A DNA stretch of 64,000 nucleotides from Paratinospora sagittata (Eukaryota > Streptophyta > Magnoliopsida > Ranunculales > Menispermaceae), in assembly GCA_035771175.1 (NCBI GenBank), contig CM069597.1, forward strand, positions 11,257,001-11,321,000. The letters run 5' to 3'. A program made the position numbers and the translations under genes. Under the pieces are notes generated by a model. That model did no database searches. It was not told where the DNA came from and saw nothing but the letters and a program-made list of their open reading frames with translations. Positions 54,888 to 64,000 of the stretch are shown in pieces; position 1 is the first letter of the stretch; each line of letters opens with the position of its first letter.

Positions 54888-56900
54888 TGTTGGCCCAGAT
54901 TTTCCAAAAGGAGGGTGAATTGGACACTTAACAGATTTTAACCTTTCTTTAAATTGTGCGGAATAATGACAGCAGATTAAACAAAGTATAACAATTAGAT
55001 ACATCAAACGTAAATGGGACAATGAAAGCAACATTTATAGTGGTTCGGCTGCGCCTACATCTACTACCTAACCTCCTCAGTGTGGATTTATTCAAACTCC
55101 ACTATGGACCTTCTTACAGGTGTGAGAACTTATGTTTCTCAACTTACGGGTGTGAGAGGACCGTTTCTCAACTTGCGGTATGAAAATACCTATTCTCTAC
55201 TTACAGGTGAGAGAAAATCTTTTCTCAACTTACGGGCGTGAGACAACCGTTTACAGCTATGAGCAACACTTGCTCTTGCCCAGTAACTAACCAGTCACTA
55301 CAGATTAAATACAAGATGAAGTATGATTCCCTTTACATAGAATCAAAATGATACTTACAAAGCTTTGGATTGAACCTTCTTTGATCACAGATTCAGCAAA
55401 ATATGTATGATGATGAAGTTTATGTTGAACACAGGTTCAAATAGCTTTTGTCTTCTTCAACCGGTTTTTGAAATAATGAAGATGAAGACCAATCAACCCA
55501 GAAAACTTGAAGTTTTTCTTTCAAAAGATTGAAAAATCAAGCACAAGTGAAAGAAGATTAACTTTCAAAAAGTGTTTTAGCACAAACGAAAATTGTTAAT
55601 ATGTTTTGAATGAATTTCAGTTTCGTATATCATTAGTGGTTTTTCTGCTCTAAGGCAGCACGTATATATAAGAATAACAAAGACGCAATGGACTTGATGA
55701 TTTTTAGCGCTCTAGGTTATTTCAAATATAACGTTAACATTCTTTCCCGAAATGGATCGATTCAGCTCAATGCATATTACGACGATTGCGCCTGAATCTT
55801 TTGATCTTTTCATGAAAAAGGAATGTTCTGACGAAGTTGTAGAACTTTTAAAAAGTTCTAAAAAAGTTGTACGATTATGAAAAGTTTTGAAAAGTATTCG
55901 TACATTTCTGAAAAAGTTAATAGAAATAGCAGTAATGTCAGAACATCAAAAATATCTTTTCTGTCGTTTTGTTCCTTTGAGGACGCTCATAGAACATCAG
56001 CGTCCTACTAAAAAATGAAGTGAGGGCGCTACTGAATAGTAAGCGTCATGACTTACTTTGACAATTAATCGACTTAAATCTTGAGGGCGCTACGTCATAG
56101 TTAGTGTCTTGTTTTGTTTTAAAACATTAAACACACGAGGGAGCTACTCAAGAATAAGCGTCCAGATATTAAAAACCGTTTTAAAACAATGTTAAGTGAG
56201 CTAACAGACGGTTAGCGTCCTGAAATTTATTTAAGTTGATTCTAAAGATGAGGGCGCTCCTACACAAGTAGCGTCCTAATAATTTATTCAACTTATAACT
56301 TATCAGCGTCCTTAAAGATAGAAATCACTTAAAAAGCAAAAAGATCTTCCAGCAAGCTGAAACTAAGTCAGCGTCTCGACATTCTCAAAGGTTAATAAAA
56401 GAAAGGTCGCTACTCAAGTAAGCGTCCTTATTAATTAGTTCAATTCAACCTTGAGCTTCCTAATATTTTATCAGCGCCCTGACTCATCAAGTCCAGGAGG
56501 GCGCTGCTAAAATATTAGCGTCCTGAAAGACTATTATAAAAATGATTTTTGATTTTTCGATTAAAGCTCGATAAAACATAATGTAACCAGATTAAATCGA
56601 ATATGCAACTGATAGATTAAAACATGTAGGCATGCATACTGCTAAATCACATGTCATAGAAGGTCCTACAACCTATCATAATTTAATCATACAACTAAAC
56701 ATCTTCAGATGATCATGGTCTTCAAGAAGATCTTTTAATACGTTCACCATGCATTATTGAATCTTTAAAACCTTCAAGTAAGATTAGATATGTCATATGT
56801 GCAGTAATATCATAAACAGAATGTAGTTTGTAATCATCAAAATATCTTTCATATCAGGGATATATTCTTTGTAAGGGACGTGAGGATAATTGGTTCAACA
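54888..56900 (-). mobile_element. A2 5' LTR
   Basis: Minus strand TGTTGAACC at 56900 to GGGCCAACA at 54888; 2013 bp. TATA run TATATATA at 55663-55670. U3 words 55975-56530 are the best preserved of family A, with many intact CpG copies (AGGACGCT, AGCGCCCTC). Hairpin array 55100-55265. Confidence 0.92.
55100..55265 (-). repeat. hairpin array in A2 5' LTR
   Basis: Minus-strand TCTCA-loop-TGAGA units, four copies, two with CACCCGTAAGT-type loops. Two fewer units than the partner LTR at 48055-48280, so the array changed size after insertion. Confidence 0.75.
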
Positions 56901-56905
56901 CATTT

Positions 56906-57010
56906 GTCTTCCTTGCCAAACTTTCAATCCTTATCAGTGCACCTTTATTAAACCTGCTTAATCTGCAACTGTCCAATTCACCCGCTCTTGAATACATATC
57001 GGAGCCAACA
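56906..57010 (+). mobile_element. element D 3' LTR, terminal part
   Basis: It continues LTR D after A2: GCCAAACTTTCAATCC matches the 5' LTR at 35500-35515 read in reverse. It ends CGGAGCCAACA at 57010. AATAG (57011-57015) would be the target copy. Confidence 0.85.
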
Positions 57011-57015
57011 AATAG

Positions 57016-57288
57016 TGTGCCTAGCTGATAAACTTCCAAAATCTTGGAATCAAAGGCTGCTTACCATTGGAGAAAAACCTCAATCCATGGGATTACACTT
57101 TAGAAGAATTTTATAGTCTATTAAAGTCCATAGAAGGGAAAGATGAAACCAAAAATGGAGCTAGAGAGTTAGAAGAGTCCCTTGTACACTTTTGGTTTCT
57201 AGATAAAGAATTTATAAGTGAAGCTTCGGAAAGATTCTTGAGCATTTCTATGGAATTAGAAAACATTGGATTAGCAATTCCTCCCTGC
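57016..57288 (+). pseudogene. D-type gag fragment (target of element D)
   Basis: CLADKLPKSWNQRLLTIGE, then after a one-base shift near 57072 NLNPWDYTLEEFYSLL, EGKDET, LEESLVHFWFLDKE and ERFLSISMELE. These line up with D gag (34400-34900, minus) at about two residues in three. Element D therefore landed inside another member of its own gag family. Homology stops near 57288. Confidence 0.8.
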
Positions 57289-57310
57289 GGTTGAGGAAGG
57301 TCCCTCGGTC

Positions 57311-57523
57311 ATGGCTGAGGGGTTTTCTCAGCCTTGGACCAAGTTACCTTTTTGGATCCGGCTGAGCCCCCTTTACTCGTTGTTGGATCCCTCAAACGTG
57401 GTTCGTCTTAGTTTGTCTGTGGCTTTGTCCGTTTTCTGGGACTATGCGCCTAAGTGTGGTTTCTCAGTTAAGTTCCAGTTGTTATCTTTCTTGGTTTCGG
57501 AGTCAGTCGCTCGTTTGGTGTAG
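57311..57523 (+). CDS. unidentified 70-codon frame in a GC-richer island
   Basis: I do not recognise it. The frame starts MAEGFSQPWTKLPFWIRL and is Leu/Ser/Val-rich; upstream in-frame codons (EEGPSV) extend it slightly. The island 57285-57530 is distinctly richer in G+C than both neighbours and contains none of the usual LTR landmarks. It begins where D-type gag homology ends and stops where LTR L begins. It might be a captured fragment or part of another element; coding status is unproven. Confidence 0.25.
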   Translation: MAEGFSQPWTKLPFWIRLSPLYSLLDPSNVVRLSLSVALSVFWDYAPKCGFSVKFQLLSFLVSESVARLV

Positions 57524-57857
57524 CAACCGAAAGTCAACTTTTTCATATAGTTGATCAAAATCATTTTAATACATGTTTTGTTCATAGAACTACTTCAATT
57601 GCACTGTTTTGAAGTTTACTTGATCAATATCTATCTTTTCTTTGAAAAAGTGAACCATTTTTCGAAAGTGAAACCATTTTTCATGTTAGTCATATGTTTG
57701 ACTTTTCATCAAAAATAAGGTTAACACTTGACCTATCTCAGGTTTGATCAAATTAAATGTTTTCAAGTGTATTTAGACTTGTTTGATCAAATTTGCTTAT
57801 TTGAAAAAAAAGTTACACAGTTCTATTTCAAAAGAAAAGAATTTCTTTTTAAAAAAT

Positions 57858-58110
57858 TGCGCTTCTCTATGTGGACTTAGTGAAATTTTCACTGATCCAT
57901 ACAAAAACACATTTTCGTACAAGAAACGAGTTTCTTCCTGAACCAAGAAAATCGCCTATTTGGAATGTGCATAGAAGCGTGTTTCTCTTTGTTTGACAAT
58001 TTCTGAATTTTAAATAGAAACGTGCTTCTGTCTTATAGAAAAACAGAGAGCTGTTTTCTCATTATTTTGGCGTAGAAACGAGTTTCTCTTAAGAGAAACG
58101 TGATTCTTAC
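57858..58110 (+). repeat. U3 palindrome array in LTR L
   Basis: GAAACGAGTTTC (about 57924), GAAGCGTGTTTC, GAAACGTGCTTC, GAAACGAGTTTC (about 58076) and GAAACGTGATTC. All are palindromic around ACGNGT and precede the TATA box. Confidence 0.8.
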
Positions 58111-58674
58111 TTTTTTGACATATTTTTCTATAAATATGAGCCTTAGCTCAATTTGAGCAACTTTTGAAATTTTTTTGAAACTTGCACTCCATTGTGTTCT
58201 CCATTTTTTTGAGAAACTCTTCATGTTTCAACAAGTGTTTTGTGTGCTTATTTTTCAAGAGGTTTCAAGAGCTCATCTGTGAGAGAAAAGCTTCCAAGTT
58301 TTTCAAGTGTTCCATTATCCTCACAAAGCTTTTCAAGTTAGTGATTTTGCATTTCAAATGACTTTGATGAAATCTCCAACACTTCAATTCTTCATTCTTG
58401 GAAGAAATCATTCCGAGAGATTTCAAGTGATCAAAATAGTGGTTTTTGATTGTGCACCTCAACTTCATCTTCTTTCAATCAAAACCCAAGGTATAATTCT
58501 TTTTTTTTTGTTTCAACTTGTTCATCATCTCATACTATATTGGCCGAACACATTTGGAAGATTACTCATTCAAACTTGTACTATTCAATTTCACACTTTT
58601 GTAAGTTTTAATATAAATTAGTTTGGTTGCCAATTTGGGAAAACTCCACATAGATGTTCTATAACTTTGTAATA

Positions 58675-58805
58675 GTCCGATTCACACCCGCAAGTTGAAT
58701 CACAAGTGTACCAACTTGATTCATGCCTGCAAGTTGAATCCTAGGTTGTAACGGCTTGATCCACACCCGGTAAGTTGGATCAAGTTAGTGAGTTTGGGAA
58801 ATCTT
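58675..58805 (+). repeat. hairpin array in LTR L
   Basis: GATTCA/TGAATC around CACCCGCAAGT, GATTCA/TGAATC around TGCCTGCAAGT, and TGATCCA/TGGATCA around CACCCGGTAAGT. Stems differ from families A and B, loops do not. Confidence 0.85.
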
Positions 58806-59452
58806 AATCGGGGAGATTAGGTAGTGGAGGTAGGAGGTTGGGGCCGAACCACTATAAATCCATGTGTCCAATTTTATTTCATTGCACTTTATTTTGCTTT
58901 GAGTTTGTATTCATCTTGCCATTAATTGTTGTTTAAGGTTTTTCGAAAAACCTATATAATCCAATTCACCCGCCCCTCTTGGACTATAACCTGGGCCAAC
59001 AACTTTTCATAGCCAAAATAAATTTATATATACCTTGGTCATGTTCATGAGGTCTCTATCTAGATTTTCTACAAGCACCAAATCCGGTACTACGCTTAGA
59101 AGGCTCCCTACTTAAGTTACACTTAGTTAAATTTTCAACACTACGCCAATGACCCAATAAACTAGGCAACTTAAGCTCCACTCCATAAAAGTATGTGGGG
59201 AGTCCCATCTTGGTCATGACCATAACCTAGGAATTAAATCCCACATGAACAATGTTTACGCGATCCTTAAAGCCAAAACACTGATTTTTTTATTCAAATT
59301 CATGCACACAATCCATAACTCATGAATTTAAAATATCATGCATAATCATAAAACAAAATAGTGCATAAACTCATGCACACATGCATAGAAACGTATAAGA
59401 ATTTACAAAACAACAGTAAAACATGCTACACAGGTTTTATATATTTGTAATG

Positions 59453-59476
59453 ATATATATATATATATATATATAT
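59453..59476. repeat. (AT)n microsatellite, about 12 units
   Basis: Uninterrupted AT dinucleotides. Confidence 0.95.
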
Positions 59477-59928
59477 AAATTAGAGCTATTCCACTATTAG
59501 ATTTCTAAATAAATTTGATCCAAATCTAGTATAAGCAAAGGGGTCATTAAAAGCCCTTGCTTCCATTGATCCAGGGGTGTAGCTATTCATGGGCTAAGTA
59601 TATTACTTGTTGCCATGTAAGCTATCCTCTGACTTTAGCCCAACTGGTAGAGTGACGTTGTTGGATATATTAGATAGTGGGTTCCATTATAACAATCCAA
59701 CTATTTTTATTTTTTTTTTCTCCATATATCTTTCTACCCAATATTCATTTTGTCTCCATCCTTCTACACAATAATAATAATCAATAAACTAATCCAATAA
59801 TAATGTTTTCAAAAAAAAAACCCAATAATAATAATTAATAAATAATTGGATACAAGTCGGCATTAAATAATTTCAAAATAAATTACATACCAAAAAAAAT
59901 GAGAAAAAATTACCCATGTCATCGCACT

Positions 59929-59983
59929 ATTGTTATTATTATTATTATTATTATTATTGTTATTGTTATTATTATTATTATTT
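59929..59983. repeat. (TTA)n microsatellite with TTG interruptions
   Basis: About 18 trinucleotide units, mostly TTA or ATT with two TTG interruptions. AAT-rich runs (59770-59850) of opposite sense lie 100 bp upstream. Confidence 0.93.
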
Positions 59984-60368
59984 TAAAAAAATACTTCCTA
60001 ATAAAGAAAATAAAAAAGTGAGATGTACTAATTATTTGAAAAATAAAATGAATATTTTCTTTTAACACTAGCATGCATCCACATTCATTTGTATTTAAAG
60101 TTTCTCTCTTGTACCTACCTTCCATTTAACTAAAGGCCAAAAATTGTGAATAAAATTAGTAGTGTTGCTAAACTATGAGTTACTACATGAGTCCACTTCT
60201 TTCATTCTCCGTATGAGTAATGATATTTAAAGTATAATTTTATACATTTTATAATTATCTTTTTCATGTTATTTTAAGTCTTACTCTACCTTTATTAATA
60301 TTATGAGATATTAATAAGTCATTTTTTTTAATTAGCCTAGGTAGATGACTTCATTGCATATACTTGTA

Positions 60369-60772
60369 CAGGGACGTAGCTATTCATGGCTAGCCTGGGC
60401 TTAGGTAAATATTTTAAAAAATTATTCCATAATATCCTTAATTTATACCCTTAATCCCTAATTAAACGCCTAAATTGCCCAAATTGCTCAAATCGAAGAT
60501 CCAAGTCAACGCCCAAATTGCAGCTCTAAATCAACGGTCAAATCGCTCAAGAGCCTCTGCAACTTTTCATCTTTTTTTTCCCTAAAATTTAAAATGCCCA
60601 AATTGCACCCAAGTTGCAGATCCAAATCAACGTCCAAATCGCAGCACCAAATCGTAGCTCTAAATCAACGCTCAAATCGCCCAAAACCTCCTGCAACTCT
60701 TATCGTATCGTCGAGATTTTTTTAAAAAAAAGTTTTAGCCCACCCGAAAGAAAAATCCTAACTACGCCCCTG
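60369..60772. mobile_element. candidate non-autonomous DNA transposon with CAGGG ends
   Basis: Left end CAGGGACGTAGCTA and right end, read in reverse, CAGGGGCGTAGTTAGG form a short terminal inverted repeat, with GGGCTTAGG and GGTGGGCTAAA just inside. The 404-bp body has a degenerate internal direct repeat (60486-60570 and 60596-60710: AAATCAACG, CAAATCGC, CTGCAACT). I could not find matching 8-bp or 9-bp target duplications. hAT-like ends are a guess. Confidence 0.45.
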
Positions 60773-61140
60773 CATGGATCTAAACCAAGTCTTCACCTCA
60801 ATCATTCCCAAAATATGAAAAAGGAAAAAAAAGAATTATAGATCTTACCATGGATTCTAAATTCACTCTCCAGGCACGTTTTAAAACTCTCTTGGATTTA
60901 TTTATTATATATATGTTCCAGACGCATGTTCAATTGTTTGAGTGTAGTGTAAATATCGGAGTCCCAATGATTTCTCACTATTTCCTTTATAGACAGAGAA
61001 TGAATGGTTTTCCAAGCAACATCAAAGATGTCTAGAGTCCCAAAATTAACTTGACATAGAAATATTTCACACACAATACCAAATTGCATGTATCAAAAGT
61101 GTCTTGATGTACATAGAAGCACAACATGCTTATGATATAT

Positions 61141-61215
61141 GTGCATGGTGTTTATGATCATCTTTCATATTAGGGACATATTCCTGTAAGGGACATGAGG
61201 ATAATTTGTTCAACA
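61141..61215 (-). mobile_element. fragment of family A LTR start, antisense
   Basis: Minus strand TGTTGAACAAATTATCC, then CATGTCCCTTACAGG and ATATGTCCCTAATATG match the first 50-60 bases of family A LTRs (24201 onward). It ends at 61215 exactly where a sense family A LTR begins in mid-U3. Confidence 0.75.
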
Positions 61216-62889
61216 ACTAATGTTTTAGCAATGCCCTCCTGAAATTGATGAGTCAGGATGCTAATAAAATATTAACATGCTGATAAAATATTAGGACGCT
61301 CACATTCATTTAAGGTTGAATTGAACTGATTCATTAGAATGCTTACTTGGAAGTAGCGGCCTCCTGTTAGTCAACCTTTGAATGTTTCAAGTTGCTGACT
61401 TAGTTTCAGCTCGTTGAAAGTTCTCTTAATTTTTAATTGATTTCTATCTTTAAGGACGCTGATAGTCATAAGTTGAAAAACTGTCAGGATGCTACCTGGA
61501 TAGGAGCGCCCTCATCCTTAAAATCAACTTAATAACTTTCATGACGCTTACTATAATTCAGCGCACTTAATATTATTTCAAAATTATTTTAAAATTTCAG
61601 GACGGTTACTTATGAGTAGCGCCCTAGTGCATGTAAATGTTTTTAAAACAAAACTGGACGCTAACTGTTGAGTAACGCCCTTATGAGTTAAGTCGTTTCA
61701 ATCATAAAGTAAGTCATGATGGTTACGATTTAGTAGCACCCTCACTTCACTATTTAACAGGACGCTTATACTACATGAGTGCCCTCAAGGAACAAAACGA
61801 CAAAGTTGATATTATGTGTCAGGACGCTAATTCAACAATGTTACTATTTTGACACTAACACTATTACAACCAACTTTTTCAGAGTCGTACAACAACTTTT
61901 TCAATACTTTTTGAACTTTCTAATACTTTTTCAGAACATTCCTTTTTCGTGAATGATCAGATGATTCAGGTGCTATTGTCGTAATATGCACAGATCTGAA
62001 TCGATCTATTTCGAGAAAGAATGTAGTCGTTGTATTTTGAAATGACCTAGAGCACAAAAAATCACTTAAGTTCATTGCGCCTTTATTATTTCTCTATATA
62101 TGTGCTGCCTTAGAGCAGAAAAACAATGAATCGATACACAAAAACTGATATTCATTCAAAAACATTTTAACTGTTTTCACTTGTGCGAAAAACTTTTGAA
62201 AGTTAGTCTACTACTCTGTGTTGACCTTACGATCATTTTAAGAAAAACATGAAGTATTCTGGATTGATTGATCTTCATCTTCATCATTTTTAAAATCCAT
62301 TAAAGAAAACAAAAGCTCTTTGAACCTGTTTTCAGCCAAACTTCATCATACATATTTTGTTGAATCTTTCGTAACAGAAGGTTCAATTCGAAGCTTTGTA
62401 AGTATCACTTTGATTCTGAGTAAAGGGAATCATATCTCATATTGTATTCAGTTTGTAGTGACTGGTTAGTCACTGGGCTAGAGCAAGCGTTGCTCAAAGT
62501 TGTAACGGTCTTCTCACACCCGTAAGTTGAGAAACAATCTTTTCACACTCGTAAGTTGAGAAACAGTCTTCTCACACTCGTAAGTTGAGAAATGTTAGTT
62601 CTCACAACCGTAAGTTGAGAAAGTGTACCGATTTGATATTCACCCGTAAGAAGATCCATAGTGGAGTTTGAACAAATCCTAACTGAGGAGGTTAGGTAGT
62701 GGATTTAGGTGAGGTCGAACCACTATAAATCCTGATTGAATTGTCTCTTTTACATTTATTGTATTTATTTGCTATACTTTGTTTAATCTGCTTTCAATAT
62801 TCCGCACAATATTAAGAAAGGTTAAAACTTGCTAAGTGTCCAATTCACCCCCCCTCTCCCCCCCCTTCTTGGACATATCTAGGCCAACA
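61216..62889 (+). mobile_element. element A3, 5' LTR lacking its first ~390 bp
   Basis: It starts in U3 at ACTAATGTTTTAGCAATGCCC (compare about 24579). U3 words to 61830, TATA region near 62095-62101, hairpin array 62500-62665, AGGTTAGGTAGTGG block, C-rich run and end GGCCAACA at 62889. The first part of the LTR is replaced by the antisense fragment to its left. Confidence 0.85.
62500..62665 (+). repeat. hairpin array in A3 5' LTR
   Basis: Four TCTCA-loop-TGAGA type units (one TTTCA-loop-TGAGA) and a final TTC-loop-GAA unit, loops near CACTCGTAAGT. Confidence 0.8.
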
Positions 62890-62891
62890 AT

Positions 62892-62903
62892 TGGTATCAA
62901 AAC
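62892..62903 (+). promoter_or_regulatory. A3 primer binding site
   Basis: TGGTATCAAAAC, two mismatches from the tRNA-Met site; decayed. Confidence 0.8.
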
Positions 62904-62942
62904 AGGTTAACCATCAAAGTATCTAACTATCTTTGATTGAGT

Positions 62943-64000
62943 ATAACAGGACAAAACGAAAGAAGAATTTACTTTTTAGGTGAAGGAAACTCCACAAATC
63001 GACCACCATTGTTCAAGGAAGATAACTATTCTCATTGGAAAACTAAGATTAGGTACTAACTAAAAGCCTAAGATTTAGAATTGTGGGATGTTGTGAAAAA
63101 CAGTTGTCCAACACCTACTTAAGTGGTAGACAGTACCACTATCCCAAAAGAGTTTGTCGAATGGAGTACCAAGGAAAAGAAAATAGAGTTATTAAATAAC
63201 CAAGCTATAAATATCTTGTTTTGCAGTTTATCCATTGAAGAGTTCAATAGAGTTAGTGCGTGTGAAACCGCTAAAGAAATATGGGATAAGTTAGAGATCA
63301 CCCACGAAGGAACTTTGCAAGTCAAAAAGGGAAAGCTCTAATTACTAGTTGACAAATATGAGAATTATAGGATGGAGGAACCTAAATCGATAGCAGAGGC
63401 TATTGCTCGGTTTACAACAAACATCAATGAGATGAAAAATTTAGGAAAAAGATATGACCAGAGTATGGGAACCGAAGGCCACGGCTATTGAAGAAGCCAA
63501 AAATCTGGCTGAATATACCTTTGATGAACTATGTGGTTCACTCGTTCATGAAATGAAGTTAAAAGATAAGAAGTGCCCGGTCAAGGTTGAGGAAAATGAA
63601 AAGAAATCTATTGCACTTAACGTTGAAACTGACTCTGAAGATGATTTAGACTCAGAAGACAACATGGCTATGTTATCTAGAAAGTTCAACAAGTTACTTA
63701 AGAGAAAAAGTAAGAATAGCTCTTACTCAAGGTTTCACAATGGAAAGAAACCCGAGTCTAAACCTGTAGAGTTAATATGTTACGGTTGTAACAGACCAGG
63801 TCATGTAAAAAGTGATTGTCCAACTAAATATAAAAAGAACACTAGAAAGGACAAGAAGGTTCTTAAAGCTACATGGGATGATTGAAGCTTAAGCGAAGAT
63901 GAACCAGATTCAGATCACACTGTTGCACTATGCTTAAAGGCAAGCATAAAGGTAAAATCTGAACCCATTGACGAACTTAATGAGCTCTATACTCATATTC
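62943..64000 (+). pseudogene. A3 gag, continuing past the window
   Basis: The start codon aligned with A1 and A2 is ATA here, not ATG. Capsid blocks EEFNRVSACETAKEIWDKLE (63237-63296) and FTTNINEMKNL are followed by an internal deletion of about 40 bp near 63460, then EAKNLAEYTFDELCGSL, an acidic linker and one CCHC knuckle (63778-63819, CYGCNRPGHVKSDC). Stops occur near 63057, 63119, 63340 and 63884. The coiled-coil region runs off the window end. Confidence 0.85.

Larger units (their letters stand above)
47848..56900 (-). mobile_element. complete antisense Sirevirus-like element A2, 9053 bp
   Basis: Two LTRs, primer site, gag, pol and polypurine tract are all present. Perfect target duplications CATTT flank it (47843-47847 and 56901-56905), and removing it rejoins LTR D exactly. 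It is the only element with both ends, both LTRs and all internal parts continuous in the window. Its LTRs differ visibly, including a roughly 14-base indel in the first 90 bases, so insertion is not recent. Confidence 0.93.
57530..59001 (+). mobile_element. Sirevirus-like LTR, family L (left end uncertain)
   Basis: U3 words with GAAACGAGTTTC palindromes (57858-58110), TATA box TATAAATA at 58129-58136, hairpin array (58675-58805), GATTAGGTAGTGGAGG...CCACTATAAATC block (58815-58862), C-rich-loop hairpin and end GGGCCAACA at 59001. No primer site follows, so it is a solo or 3' LTR. The TG start was not found near 57530. Confidence 0.75.
59002..61140. other. AT-rich noncoding region with microsatellites
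   Basis: No gene found. It contains (AT)n, (TTA)n, A and T runs, and one candidate DNA transposon (60369-60772). The first 450 bp (catgcacaca, catgcataatcat words) resemble the body of an antisense gypsy LTR, but no LTR ends were seen. This is the only part of the window of more than 1 kb that is not clearly LTR retrotransposon. Confidence 0.5.

Noticed and set aside
59002..61140. A host gene in the least repetitive part
   Set aside because: No frame longer than about 75 codons, no splice-like exon series and no recognisable protein; the sequence is AT-rich with microsatellites.

Overview
The window is a 64-kb slice of a flowering-plant nuclear genome, AT-rich and made almost entirely of nested, decayed LTR retrotransposons. 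I see no host gene. The plant is indicated by plant-specific families: Tork/Tnt1-like and Sirevirus-like Ty1-copia elements, Athila-like Ty3-gypsy elements, chromovirus-type LTRs beginning TGTAACACCC, and primer sites matching initiator tRNA-Met (TGGTATCAGAGC). I cannot name the species.

Layout, left to right. 1-2209: 3' end of a Tork/Tnt1-like element (uninterrupted RT-RNase H, 3' LTR), inserted in a gypsy-type LTR (2210-2808). 2809-9879: LTR pieces (a gypsy LTR with primer site and gag remnant, a Sirevirus-like LTR 'B', an antisense chromovirus-type LTR 'T'). 9880-14119: 3' half of Sirevirus-like element 'C', split by an Athila-like solo LTR. 14120-26200: Sirevirus-like element 'A1', split by a 3.05-kb solo LTR (19778-22831). 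26201-33165: Athila-like element 'Ath1', with its 3' end inverted at 39683-41570. 33165-41570: an inverted 8.4-kb block. 41571-47847: solo LTR 'F', an envelope-like third reading frame and the 3' LTR of element 'D'. 47848-56900: complete antisense element 'A2'. 56906-57010: end of D. 57011-61140: D-type gag scrap, an unexplained ORF, LTR 'L', AT-rich DNA with microsatellites. 61141-64000: 5' end of a third A copy, 'A3'.

The main structural result is the inversion. Turning about 33165-41570 around rejoins four broken elements: Ath1, solo LTR F, the A1 3' LTR and the C 3' LTR. It also pairs three sets of 5-bp target-site duplications that otherwise lack partners: TCAAC for A1, TATTT for F, and GTGTC/GTGTT for Ath1. 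The insertion order can then be read: D into a D-like gag; C, F, A2 and an Athila-like solo LTR into D; A1 into C; Ath1 and the 3.05-kb LTR into A1; inversion afterwards.

The other result is shared noncoding architecture. LTR families with unrelated primary sequence each carry palindromic CpG-containing words upstream of the TATA box. In Sirevirus-like families the region after the TATA box holds runs of short hairpins whose stems change together while the loop stays near CACCCGTAAGT. These LTRs end in a hairpin with a C-rich loop and a covarying stem. D appears to lack pol. It pairs gag with an envelope-like frame that has its own LTR-style promoter. All coding regions except the Tork pol fragment and the C pol fragments carry stops or frameshifts.
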